Of a DNA stretch of 64,000 nt, positions 41,327 through 49,722 are shown one piece after another. Source of the DNA: RUG100 sp034927505 (GTDB lineage Bacteria; Bacillota; Clostridia; Peptostreptococcales; Anaerovoracaceae). The stretch's first letter is position 1, and the number at the start of each line of letters is the position of its first letter. The stretch lies in NCBI GenBank assembly GCA_034927505.1, contig JAYFPY010000024.1:20085-84084 (forward strand), in the 5' to 3' direction. The translations under genes and the position numbers were made by a program. The notes beneath the pieces are model-generated. The model searched no databases. It had not been told where the DNA came from and saw only the letters and a program-made list of their open reading frames with translations.

Positions 41327-42316
41327 ATGGACAATATAAGGAAAATATTGCTGTTCATGCTGGTGTCGATAATGATAACGGCAGCGGGGTGCGGACAGAC
41401 GGCAGATCAGACGGGTGTATCTGATGCCGGCGATCAAGACGCTGCAGTATCTACGGCAGAAGAGCAGGTAGAAAGCGTGCAGAAGGCTGATGAAGCCACG
41501 ACGGAAACAGCCGGCACAAAGACGATTGAAGACATACCGGCTTTTAGTGACAGCCCCTATGTTGAGATAGATAATAATGAACCGGATTTTTCCAAGGTGC
41601 AGCTGACGACAAAATCATATGAAAGCTACAGCGAGATCGATTCTCTGGGAAGATGCGGAACAGCCGAAGCCTGCGTAGGCAGAGGCACCATGCCGACTGA
41701 TAAAAGAGGCAGTATTGGGATGATAAAGCCTGCGGGATGGCATACGATAAAATATGATTCGGTAGACGGAAAATATCTTTACAACAGATGTCATTTGATC
41801 GGATATCAGCTGACCGGGGAAAACGCCAATGAAGAGAATCTTATAACGGGGACCAGATATATGAATGTGGACGGCATGCTGCCTTTCGAGAATGAAGTGG
41901 CCGACTATGTGGAGTCTACAGGCAATCATGTAATGTACAGAGTAACGCCTGTATATGAAAAGAACGATCTTCTTGCTTCCGGGGTACAGATGGAAGCCGA
42001 GTCTGTAGAGGATAAAGGCGAAGGCGTTTCATTCAATATATATGCTTACAACGAGCAGCCGGGGATCACTATCGACCATGCAACAGGAGACAGCAGGGGC
42101 AGCGGAAGGATCTCTTCATCGGCAGAGGAAAGCAGCAATGTGGGTCCGTCCGATGCAAAGGGAACATATGTGGTCAATCTGAATACGAAGAAATTCCACA
42201 AACCTTCGTGCTACAGTGTGAAAACTATGAGCGATTCCAACAAAAAGACATATAAAGGGAAAAAGCAGAGCCTGATAGACAACGGTTACGAGCCGTGCAA
42301 AAACTGTGATCCATGA
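41327..42316 (+). CDS. Secreted DNA/RNA non-specific endonuclease lipoprotein
   Basis: 329 aa. Lipobox ITAAGC gives a lipoprotein signal of about 22 residues. A low-complexity acidic linker follows (to about 65). The nuclease domain (about 65-240) has the family site NRCHLIGYQLTGENANEENLITGTRYMN, matching the (R)xHLIGYQLTG...N core of EndA/streptococcal-type nucleases with catalytic His and metal-binding Asn. The last about 50 residues (YVVNLNTKKFHKPSCYSVKTM...GYEPCKNCDP) are a conserved C-terminal module with a Cys-x-x-Cys pair seen on many secreted nucleases. Likely degrades extracellular DNA for nutrients or uptake. Confidence 0.9.
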   Translation: MDNIRKILLFMLVSIMITAAGCGQTADQTGVSDAGDQDAAVSTAEEQVESVQKADEATTETAGTKTIEDIPAFSDSPYVEIDNNEPDFSKVQLTTKSYESYSEIDSLGRCGTAEACVGRGTMPTDKRGSIGMIKPAGWHTIKYDSVDGKYLYNRCHLIGYQLTGENANEENLITGTRYMNVDGMLPFENEVADYVESTGNHVMYRVTPVYEKNDLLASGVQMEAESVEDKGEGVSFNIYAYNEQPGITIDHATGDSRGSGRISSSAEESSNVGPSDAKGTYVVNLNTKKFHKPSCYSVKTMSDSNKKTYKGKKQSLIDNGYEPCKNCDP

Positions 42317-43294
42317 TCACACGACCAGGAAAGCTACATAACATCCAAATGCGCACAGAGGACAGACGATCTGTGTGCATTTATTTTTGAAACGGAGCAT
42401 GGCCAGCATGGCCAGCGTTCCTATGAATCCGAATACGAGAAGATTCATGGTTTTCGGGTCGTTGAAAACATACAGACCGCTTCCTACATAGAATATATCG
42501 GCAAGGGTCAGTATCAGGAAGTTGAATATATTGCTGCCGATGATATTACCGATGGCAATGTTGAAATTTTTCATACGGAACAGTGCTATTGTAGATGACA
42601 CTTCCGGCAGAGATGTGGCCACGCCCAGAAGGATGGCTCCTGCGATGCCCTGCCCCAGATCCAGCTTGACGGCGATAGCATCTGTAGCGTATGTTATGGC
42701 GATGCTGACTGCCACGATGCCTATGCTGACGAGAACAAAACGAAGGACCAGCTGATTCAGAGTTATTGAATGATGCTGTTCATTGGCATCTTTTGATGCC
42801 TCATCCTTTTTGACCTGTGTCAGAGTATCGGTGTTGTCTGATGACATCTGTTTGACGTTGAAGATATACAGCACCATTATTATTACTGATGTCATGCTGA
42901 TGGTAATGAATTCGAAATCCAGGATATGCAGCATGTTCAGCCCCAGGGCAATGTATATGAGGCAGACGAAGAGAGCCACTCTCGTATGGCTGGAAGATAC
43001 TCTGGCAGATCCGAAGGATCTGTAATAAAACAGCATGAGCAGGGCGAGGACTGCCAGGTTGAATATGTCGCTGCCCAGTATATTTCCTATGCACATCCCC
43101 GGCTTGTGCAGAAGTATGGTCGATGACAGACTGGTAAACAGCTCCGGCAGAGATGTGACTGCCGACAGCATGACGCCGCCCAGGAAAGCTCCCGAAAGAC
43201 GGGTCCTTTTTTCCAGCATGTCCACGTATGAAGCAGCTTTGTTGGACAGTAGTACAACTATGGCTGCAAGTATCAAATAAATCATATAAATCAT
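42317..43294 (-). CDS. CaCA-family cation antiporter (Na+/Ca2+ exchanger type)
   Basis: 325 aa. The ATG at 43294 lies about 10 nt behind AGGAGG; the longer frame to 43429 covers the riboswitch. About ten helices with the two inverted alpha repeats: LSAVTSLPELFTSLSS + GNILGSDIFNLA, and LGVATSLPEVSSTIALF + GNIIGSNIFNFL, which form the cation site. A hydrophilic loop (DTLTQVKKDEASKDANEQHH) divides the halves. The Mn2+-riboswitch-like leader suggests Mn2+ (or Ca2+/Mn2+) export rather than calcium homeostasis. Confidence 0.88.
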   Translation of the reverse strand: MIYMIYLILAAIVVLLSNKAASYVDMLEKRTRLSGAFLGGVMLSAVTSLPELFTSLSSTILLHKPGMCIGNILGSDIFNLAVLALLMLFYYRSFGSARVSSSHTRVALFVCLIYIALGLNMLHILDFEFITISMTSVIIMVLYIFNVKQMSSDNTDTLTQVKKDEASKDANEQHHSITLNQLVLRFVLVSIGIVAVSIAITYATDAIAVKLDLGQGIAGAILLGVATSLPEVSSTIALFRMKNFNIAIGNIIGSNIFNFLILTLADIFYVGSGLYVFNDPKTMNLLVFGFIGTLAMLAMLRFKNKCTQIVCPLCAFGCYVAFLVV

Positions 43295-43325
43295 ATAAGG
43301 CGTTCCTCCTGCCAGGTAAACTTTT

Positions 43326-43378
43326 AAAAAAGAGACTCCCGGACAACACATTTGATAAATGCACTGTCCGTGAGTCTC
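43326..43378 (-). terminator. Riboswitch-controlled terminator before the CaCA gene
   Basis: Minus-strand GAGACTC...GAGTCTC stem (14 bp, one mismatch; arms 43332-43345 and 43365-43378) followed by TTTTTT, 32 nt before the start codon. Confidence 0.8.
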
Positions 43379-43460
43379 GTTACTAAGGGCAATACCAGAT
43401 CCGTTGGACCATGATGTTGACATTGCCACAGCAATTGCTGCAAACTACTCCCTCAAGGAT
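43332..43460 (-). promoter_or_regulatory. yybP-ykoY-like Mn2+ riboswitch
   Basis: The leader on the minus strand starts with GGGAGTAG, contains GTCAACAT and later GTAACGAGAC, which are conserved pieces of the yybP-ykoY manganese riboswitch, in the right order. It ends in a terminator hairpin that shares the ACGAGAC strand, so Mn2+ binding would allow read-through. Upstream of a CaCA antiporter, one of the known targets of this class. Confidence 0.7.
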
Positions 43461-43476
43461 GTTATATTACCGATTC

Positions 43477-43506
43477 AGAATATCACAGCGGAGATACACG
43501 TGTCAA
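43477..43506 (-). promoter_or_regulatory. Promoter of the CaCA transcript
   Basis: Minus strand TTGACA (43501-43506), 18 bp, TATTCT (43477-43482); start of RNA would fall just before the riboswitch. Confidence 0.7.
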
Positions 43507-43553
43507 TAAAAAAGTTCACAATGTGAAGTCTTTGTCATGAGCAGCATAAAATC

Positions 43554-43582
43554 TTGAAATTGATCATGGGCTGGGTTAAAAT
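43554..43582 (+). promoter_or_regulatory. Promoter of the tatD-tilS operon
   Basis: TTGAAA (43554-43559), 17 bp, TAAAAT (43577-43582). Confidence 0.65.
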
Positions 43583-43601
43583 GGACCAATGGAGGCAGGA
43601 G

Positions 43602-44438
43602 ATGCTATTTGATGCGCACTCGCATATCAACAGCGAGGATTTTACTGAAGAAGAAAGAAAGATACGTATCAGTGAGATCGAAGAAAATGAAAAACTGAAA
43701 TATGTAATGGATATCGGCTGTGATCTTGAAACATCCCGGATGGCTGCGGCCCATGGGAAACGGTACAGCTGGTGTTTTGCTGCGGTCGGGTTCCATCCCC
43801 ATTATGCAAGCGGGATGGGCGACAGCGAACTGGCTGTCATAAAAGAACTGGCCGGTTTGCCGGATGTGAAAGCTATCGGGGAGATCGGACTTGATTTTCA
43901 TTACGACTATTCGCCGAGAGACGTGCAGCGAGAGTGCTTCAGAAAACAGATCAGACTGGCTCTGGAACTGAAAATGCCCATTGTGATACACAGCAGAGAA
44001 GCCGACGGGGAAACAATGGATATACTTGTGGAAGAGGGGGCTTTCTCAGAGGAGAGGAAGGCGCTGTTCCCTAAAAGGCCCGTTCCGGAAGGATGGGAAA
44101 AGGCGGAAGGCGACGCCAGGGTGATGCTCCACTGTTTTTCGGGAAGCGATCAGCTGGCGGAACAGTATGTGAAAAACGGCGCATGGATATCCATTGCGGG
44201 GCCGGTGACGTACAAGAACAATCGAAAGACTGTAAAAGTCGTTGAGCATATACCGGCAGAATTTCTGACGGCGGAGACGGATTCTCCTTTTTTGACGCCG
44301 GAACCGCTAAGGGGGAGGCCGAACCGTTCTTCATACGTGGAACACACAGTGAGGAGGATGGCGGTAATAAAGGGTATAGATGTAAGTGAAATGGAAGATG
44401 AAGCATGCAGAAATGCAGAGAGGTTCTATAATATATGA
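43602..44438 (+). CDS. tatD: TatD-family metal-dependent deoxyribonuclease
   Basis: 278 aa. ATG at 43602 follows GGAGGCAGGAG; upstream in-frame starts lie inside the promoter. Metal-binding signatures: FDAHSH, GFHPHYAS, IGEIGLDF, IVIHSRE, LHCFSG and AETDSPFLTPEP. TatD proteins are 3'-5' DNA/RNA exonucleases with roles in repair and turnover. Residues between SRE and LHCFSG include an insertion (about 25 residues, EEGAFSEERKALF) versus shorter members. Overlaps tilS by ATGA. Confidence 0.9.
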   Translation: MLFDAHSHINSEDFTEEERKIRISEIEENEKLKYVMDIGCDLETSRMAAAHGKRYSWCFAAVGFHPHYASGMGDSELAVIKELAGLPDVKAIGEIGLDFHYDYSPRDVQRECFRKQIRLALELKMPIVIHSREADGETMDILVEEGAFSEERKALFPKRPVPEGWEKAEGDARVMLHCFSGSDQLAEQYVKNGAWISIAGPVTYKNNRKTVKVVEHIPAEFLTAETDSPFLTPEPLRGRPNRSSYVEHTVRRMAVIKGIDVSEMEDEACRNAERFYNI

Positions 44439-45853
44439 AAGATGCGAAAACCACTATTTTGAAAACTATTGATGAACATAAATTGTTGAATGAAGGCGAT
44501 CACCTGGTACTTGGTTTGTCGGGAGGACCTGATTCGCTGTGCCTTTTCGATGTCCTCTGCAGCATCAGGGATGAAATGAAGTTGAAGATCGATGCGGTCC
44601 ACGTGAATCATAAATTCAGGCCGGGAGATGCGGAGGAAGATCAGAGTTTTGTTGAGCAGATATGCAAAGAGCGGGGAATAAGATGCTGGGCGTATGAAGA
44701 AGACTGCCGGGCAATAGCCAGAGAACTGGGGCTGACCGATGAGGAAGCCGGCAGAAAGGTCAGATATGATGCATTCGCAAGAGTGTCCGGCGAGCTGGTA
44801 AAAGAAGGCGAAAACGCAGAGAAAATAAAAATAGCTGTTGCACAGAATCTGAACGACCAGGCGGAGACTCTTTTGTTCAGGATACTGCGGGGGACAGGGA
44901 CCGATGGACTGTCAGGCATAGAGTATCTGAGACGTGATCGGACCGGTTTCTTTATTATAAGGCCGCTTTTGGATGTGGCCCGGGATGACGTGGAAGAATA
45001 CTGCAGAGTGCACGAACTGCAGCCTCGTATAGACAAGACAAACAATGAATCTGTATATACCAGGAACAAGATACGTCTCGAGCTGCTGCCATATCTTGAA
45101 GAAAATTTCAATGAAAACATCAGAGATGCCATAAACAGGCTGTGCAAAATAGCAAGAGAGGACACCGACTTTATATGGAAAAAAACTGAGGAGGCCTGGA
45201 AAGAGGTGTTCATCAGCAACACCGGAGGCGTATGCAGTCTGAACAGAGAAGTAATGAAGGACATGCCTCCGGCAATAAGACACAGAATAATAATGAAAGC
45301 TTTCTCGGAAGTGGGGCTGCACAGAGATATCAGCTACACCCATTTGGAGCAGGCTTCCCTTCTGATCGACAAGGGCAAATCGTCGGCCAGTATAGATTTT
45401 CCCATGGGATATGCATTCAGTGTTTCCTACGAAAAGGCAATGTGCGCAAAGGCTGTGGATATAATCCCGGAAAAGCCGCCGCAGTATGTCTTGAAAGCGA
45501 ATATTCTATATATGAAGGATTATGTAAAGAAAGACAACACGGCGGTATTCGATGTGGACAAGCTGGCGGAGGTATATGATTTTGCCGGCGGACCGCTGTC
45601 TATGATATTTGCAAGGACCCGGGAACCGGGAGATTTTATGGCCCTTTCCGTAGGCCACAAAACCATACAGGACCTTTTTGTAGATATGAAAGTTCCGAAG
45701 AACCTGAGGGACAATATTTACATGGCTGCGATAGGCAATGAGATACTCTGGATACCGGAAGGCGTGAGCAGAGCCAGATTCAGTGATAATTACGCTGTGA
45801 CGGATGAAACCGCGAAGGTGTTGATACTTGAAATGAGCCCTGAGTTATGTTAA
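44435..45853 (+). CDS. tilS: tRNA(Ile)-lysidine synthase TilS
   Basis: 472 aa, normal length for the longer TilS form. PP-loop ATP-binding motif LGLSGGPDSLCLFDVL near residue 28, HVNHKFR, and AVAQNLNDQAETLLFRILRGTGTDGLSG are the hallmark segments. C-terminal TilS domain present (DLFVDMKVPKNLRDNIYMAAIG). Converts C34 of tRNA-Ile(CAU) to lysidine. Precedes ftsH, as in many Firmicutes. Confidence 0.95.
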   Translation: MKDAKTTILKTIDEHKLLNEGDHLVLGLSGGPDSLCLFDVLCSIRDEMKLKIDAVHVNHKFRPGDAEEDQSFVEQICKERGIRCWAYEEDCRAIARELGLTDEEAGRKVRYDAFARVSGELVKEGENAEKIKIAVAQNLNDQAETLLFRILRGTGTDGLSGIEYLRRDRTGFFIIRPLLDVARDDVEEYCRVHELQPRIDKTNNESVYTRNKIRLELLPYLEENFNENIRDAINRLCKIAREDTDFIWKKTEEAWKEVFISNTGGVCSLNREVMKDMPPAIRHRIIMKAFSEVGLHRDISYTHLEQASLLIDKGKSSASIDFPMGYAFSVSYEKAMCAKAVDIIPEKPPQYVLKANILYMKDYVKKDNTAVFDVDKLAEVYDFAGGPLSMIFARTREPGDFMALSVGHKTIQDLFVDMKVPKNLRDNIYMAAIGNEILWIPEGVSRARFSDNYAVTDETAKVLILEMSPELC

Positions 45854-45860
45854 AATTACA

Positions 45861-45888
45861 ACATTATCCGAATCGGGGGATGTTTTTT
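45861..45888 (+). terminator. Weak terminator or attenuator between tilS and ftsH
   Basis: ATCC/GGAT-centred hairpin followed by seven T, 35 bp before ftsH; read-through is likely. Confidence 0.4.
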
Positions 45889-45922
45889 TGGTATGAATAA
45901 CTAAACTAAAGGAGAAAATAAA

Positions 45923-48013
45923 TTGAAAAGGCTATCGAGAAACATAGGTATTTATCTGATAATCTTTGGGATCGTACTGGCAATGGCGTATTTTTACAAC
46001 AGGGCTCCTCAGGAGGAAGTAAAAACTGTAAGCCTGTCGGAATTCACGACGCAGCTGGCATCCGAAAATATCTCGAAACTGAATGTTGACAACAACAAAA
46101 TGAAAATGACGGCGACCCTGAAAAAAGGGGTGGACAATGACGGAAAAACTGTTAAAAAGATCGAAGCGGTTTATACGACGTCTGACTATGTCCTGCTGGA
46201 TGAAAAATACATTTTGCCGCAGATGGAAAAGGGTGAGCTGAAGGTAACGCCGGAAGCGCCGAAAGAGACGCCTTGGTATATTTCCATGCTGCCTACTGTC
46301 ATAATGATAATCGTACTCATATTCTTCTGGTTCATGATAATGAATCAGCAGGGAGGCGGAGGCAAGGCAATGCAGTTCGGAAAGAGCAAAGCCAAACTGC
46401 AGAAGGAATCGGATCTGAAAAAGATCACCTTTGCCGATGTAGCCGGACTGGATGAGGAAAAAGAAGAACTTGAAGAGGTCGTGGATTTTTTGAAACATCC
46501 GCGGCGATACAACAATCTTGGAGCCAGGATACCGAAGGGCATGCTTTTGGTCGGCCCTCCGGGAACAGGAAAAACATATGTGTCCAAAGCCACTGCAGGC
46601 GAAGCGGGGGTCCCGTTTTTTACTATCAGCGGTTCTGAATTTGTAGAAATGTTCGTAGGCGTAGGCGCCAGCCGTGTAAGAGACCTGTTCGAGCAGGCAA
46701 AGAAAAATGCACCGTGCATAGTATTTATAGATGAGATAGACGCAGTCGGCCGAAAAAGAGGCGCAGGCCTGGGCGGCGGTCATGATGAAAGAGAACAGAC
46801 TTTGAACCAGCTGCTGGTAGAGATGGATGGATTTGCCGAAAATTCCGGCATCATTATCCTCGCTGCAACAAACAGACCGGATGTACTGGACCCGGCCCTT
46901 CTAAGACCGGGAAGGTTCGACAGACAGATAGTGATAGGCATTCCGGATGTCGCCGGAAGAGAAGCAATATTCAAAGTACATTCGAGGAACAAGCCTCTGG
47001 AAGAAAACGTAAATCCAAAGGTGCTGGCAAGACGTACTCCGGGATTCACACCTGCGGACATAGAAAATATGCTCAACGAAGCAGCTCTCCTTACAGCAAG
47101 ACGAAACGGAAAACATATCCGTATGGATGAAATAGAAGAAGCTATAACAAAGGTCATTGCAGGTCCTGAAAAGAAGAGCAGAGTCATCAGTGAAGATGAA
47201 AGAAGACTGACGGCTTTCCATGAAGCGGGACATGCGGTAGTGGCTCACGCCCTTCCGAACACGGATCCGGTGCATCAGATCACCATAGTTCCGAGAGGCC
47301 GGGCCGGCGGATTTACTATGGTGCTGCCGAAAGAGGACAAGTACTACGGAACAAAGGCCAACATGCGCGAGCAGATCATTCATCTGCTGGGCGGAAGAGT
47401 GGCTGAAAAGCTCACGCTGGATGACATCAGTACCGGAGCCAGCAATGATATACAGCGGGCGACGGAGATCGCGCGGGATATGGTGACGAAATACGGATTC
47501 TCGGAAAAACTGGGACCGGTCAACTACAGTTCCGGAGAAGAAGTATTCCTTGGAAAAGATCTGTCGACCAAGCAGAATTATTCCGAAGAAGTTGCTTCGG
47601 AAATAGATGAAGAAGTGAGAAATATAATCGAAGAATGCTTTGATGAATGTGAAAAGATCCTGTCGACCCATGTGGACAAGCTGAACACAGTTGCCGAGGC
47701 TCTGCTGGAGCTGGAGACACTCGACGGAACACAGTTCGAAAAACTTTACAACGGCGAGATGACTGCTTCGGAGCTGGCTGAAGATCAGAGGCAAAAGGAA
47801 GCTGACATAGAAAAGACTAACAAAGAAGAAGCAGCTGAAATGAAAAAGCTGAGCGAAAAGCAGGAAAGAGATGCCATAAAACTGTCAGGCGATGACGATG
47901 ATCTTTCAGTATATGACACGGATTATCTCAATGCGGATGATATAAAAGCTGCTGATGATGTGAAAAATGATCCCAAAGAAGGATCAGACAAATCGGATGA
48001 TGAGGAACGGTAA
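45923..48013 (+). CDS. ftsH: ATP-dependent zinc metalloprotease FtsH
   Basis: 696 aa with a TTG start at 45923 (AAAGGAG upstream, 9 nt). Two membrane helices (about 7-25 and 112-132) flank the extracytoplasmic segment. AAA+ domain: Walker A GPPGTGKT, Walker B IVFIDEIDAVG, SRH ATNRPDVLDPALLRPGRFD; protease zinc site HEAGH with the downstream third ligand in the LDDISTGASNDI region. The C-terminal tail after about 620 is long and very acidic (GDDDDLSVYDTDY, KSDDEER), which is unusual but seen in some Firmicutes. Membrane quality control and regulated proteolysis. Confidence 0.95.
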   Translation: MKRLSRNIGIYLIIFGIVLAMAYFYNRAPQEEVKTVSLSEFTTQLASENISKLNVDNNKMKMTATLKKGVDNDGKTVKKIEAVYTTSDYVLLDEKYILPQMEKGELKVTPEAPKETPWYISMLPTVIMIIVLIFFWFMIMNQQGGGGKAMQFGKSKAKLQKESDLKKITFADVAGLDEEKEELEEVVDFLKHPRRYNNLGARIPKGMLLVGPPGTGKTYVSKATAGEAGVPFFTISGSEFVEMFVGVGASRVRDLFEQAKKNAPCIVFIDEIDAVGRKRGAGLGGGHDEREQTLNQLLVEMDGFAENSGIIILAATNRPDVLDPALLRPGRFDRQIVIGIPDVAGREAIFKVHSRNKPLEENVNPKVLARRTPGFTPADIENMLNEAALLTARRNGKHIRMDEIEEAITKVIAGPEKKSRVISEDERRLTAFHEAGHAVVAHALPNTDPVHQITIVPRGRAGGFTMVLPKEDKYYGTKANMREQIIHLLGGRVAEKLTLDDISTGASNDIQRATEIARDMVTKYGFSEKLGPVNYSSGEEVFLGKDLSTKQNYSEEVASEIDEEVRNIIEECFDECEKILSTHVDKLNTVAEALLELETLDGTQFEKLYNGEMTASELAEDQRQKEADIEKTNKEEAAEMKKLSEKQERDAIKLSGDDDDLSVYDTDYLNADDIKAADDVKNDPKEGSDKSDDEER

Positions 48014-49581
48014 TGAAAGTAACTGTAAAGGACTGTCTGGAGCTTGCGGCCTTTGACAAAGCCGGAGTGCTTGCAGGGAAGAATGATCTGGGCAGAGCAG
48101 TAAAAAAAATATCGGTGCTGGAAGCTACAGACGCAAAGGATGTAGCTTCTTACTACAACGGAAAAGATCAGATGCTGTTTACTTCTTTCTTTGGCATGAG
48201 GGCCAATGAGGACGCCCAGTGCAGGGCGATCGAAGTCCTTGCAAAGAATGAAGCGGCGGCACTGGTCATTTTTAATGTGGGGAAAGTAGTAAAACAGATA
48301 TCCAGAAAGGTGGTCAACACTGCCGAAAGAGCAGGGCTGCCTCTCATTGCAATGAATCCGGGTTCTAAACTGGACATGGGAGATGTCATAACCGAAGTCT
48401 CGGGGAAACTGCTCATGGGCGATGATGATTTTGAAAATGCGCTGATCAACAATGCGGTATTCCATCTGTTGAATTTCGAAAAGTATACAAGCTTTCCGGA
48501 AGCTGCCAAGGCTGCGGCTCTGTCCAATGATTTTCAGCTGATCCTGCTTTCATCGGATTTCAACCCGGTGCTGTCTGTGGAGACGCGCCACAGGACGACC
48601 ATAGCAGAGGCGATCAGACTGGGAAAAGAGCGGGATGTGGAGAATGCAGGCACGGTATATACCATGATCGATGTCAACGGCGTTCTGACATACTGGGGAC
48701 CGGTCACGATACAGGGGAAAAAACATTTTATGTTCATTGTGGACAACGAAGATTCATATTCCGCCGGAGAGATCACAAAACTGGCTGAAATAATAGAGCT
48801 GGCTATGGGAATGTGGAAATATACTCCGGAACGGGACAGCAGGGCTGAACTGATAAAAGCGTTGAGACGGGGGAACATGAGTCTGGCTTACAGCATGAAG
48901 GACGAAGCCGAAATAGATCCGGCGGATATCGTCAGCGTGTTCTTTGGAAAGGGCATGGAAGAGGGGCACGGCCACGAGATTATGGAGGAATTTGAAAATA
49001 CAGAGGCTCTTTCTATCATGAGGATAATCGAAGATGACGAGACTTACGGAATGATCCTGTCGGAAGGCAGTGAAAAGGATGACAAGGCTACATGCATAGA
49101 ACTGTTCAACAGGCTCAAGGGCGACAGGTCATCGAGGATATTCCATATAACCGGAGTAGATGGGATCGAGGGCGCCGGAGAAGCTTATCGGCTGATCAAT
49201 GAATCCTGGTCTTTTGCGGGGAATGTGTTCCCGTACAAGAGAGTCTTCACAAAATATGAGCTGGTGCTCATTTCCAACTGCATCAATATACAGCTGCAGG
49301 GAGGAAGAGTCAAAAAAAACTACACGGAACTGCTGTCGCCTTTTGATGAAAACAATGCAAAGGGCAAACAGCTGCTGGATACGCTGCTGACTTTCGTGCT
49401 GGATGCGGGGATGAACAGCGGTAAAACAGCGGAATTCATGGACATACACACCAATACTGTCCAGTACAGACTGAAAAAAATAAATGATGTTCTGGGAGTG
49501 GAGATAACAGGGAATCGGGTCATGCCCGGGCTGACTATTGCGCTGGCTTTGAAAAGGCTGGAAAAAGTGGTAAGACAGTAA
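48013..49581 (+). CDS. PucR/CdaR-type transcriptional regulator
   Basis: 522 aa. N-terminal PucR-type domain (MKVTVKDCLELAAFDKAGVLAG...VASYYNGKDQMLFTSF), a middle GGDEF-like/PucR-like region, and a C-terminal helix-turn-helix of the HTH_30 type (LLDTLLTFVLDAGMNSGK, MDIHTNTVQYRLKKINDVLG). Starts on the last base of the ftsH stop (TAATG), so translationally coupled. Members of this family respond to purine or sugar-acid catabolites; the effector here is unknown. It stands just upstream of the carboxyltransferase operon. Confidence 0.82.
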   Translation: MKVTVKDCLELAAFDKAGVLAGKNDLGRAVKKISVLEATDAKDVASYYNGKDQMLFTSFFGMRANEDAQCRAIEVLAKNEAAALVIFNVGKVVKQISRKVVNTAERAGLPLIAMNPGSKLDMGDVITEVSGKLLMGDDDFENALINNAVFHLLNFEKYTSFPEAAKAAALSNDFQLILLSSDFNPVLSVETRHRTTIAEAIRLGKERDVENAGTVYTMIDVNGVLTYWGPVTIQGKKHFMFIVDNEDSYSAGEITKLAEIIELAMGMWKYTPERDSRAELIKALRRGNMSLAYSMKDEAEIDPADIVSVFFGKGMEEGHGHEIMEEFENTEALSIMRIIEDDETYGMILSEGSEKDDKATCIELFNRLKGDRSSRIFHITGVDGIEGAGEAYRLINESWSFAGNVFPYKRVFTKYELVLISNCINIQLQGGRVKKNYTELLSPFDENNAKGKQLLDTLLTFVLDAGMNSGKTAEFMDIHTNTVQYRLKKINDVLGVEITGNRVMPGLTIALALKRLEKVVRQ

Positions 49582-49627
49582 TGTGTGAATAATTTGACAA
49601 TGAATAATGTATACAAGTTTATAACTC

Positions 49628-49656
49628 TTGAAACCGCTGATTTGTTGCGGTATAGT
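49628..49656 (+). promoter_or_regulatory. Promoter of the carboxyltransferase operon
   Basis: TTGAAA (49628-49633), 17 bp, TATAGT (49651-49656). Confidence 0.7.
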
Positions 49657-49722
49657 AGTAGTGGTGTTTTAGATGCCAATGAACAGATATAAAATCCAAT
49701 TTTATTGAAGGAGGAAACATAA

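Noticed and set aside
49592..49615. TTGACA followed by TATACA before the carboxyltransferase operon
   Set aside because: The gap between elements is only 10 bp; the TTGAAA-17-TATAGT pair at 49628-49656 is a much better promoter.
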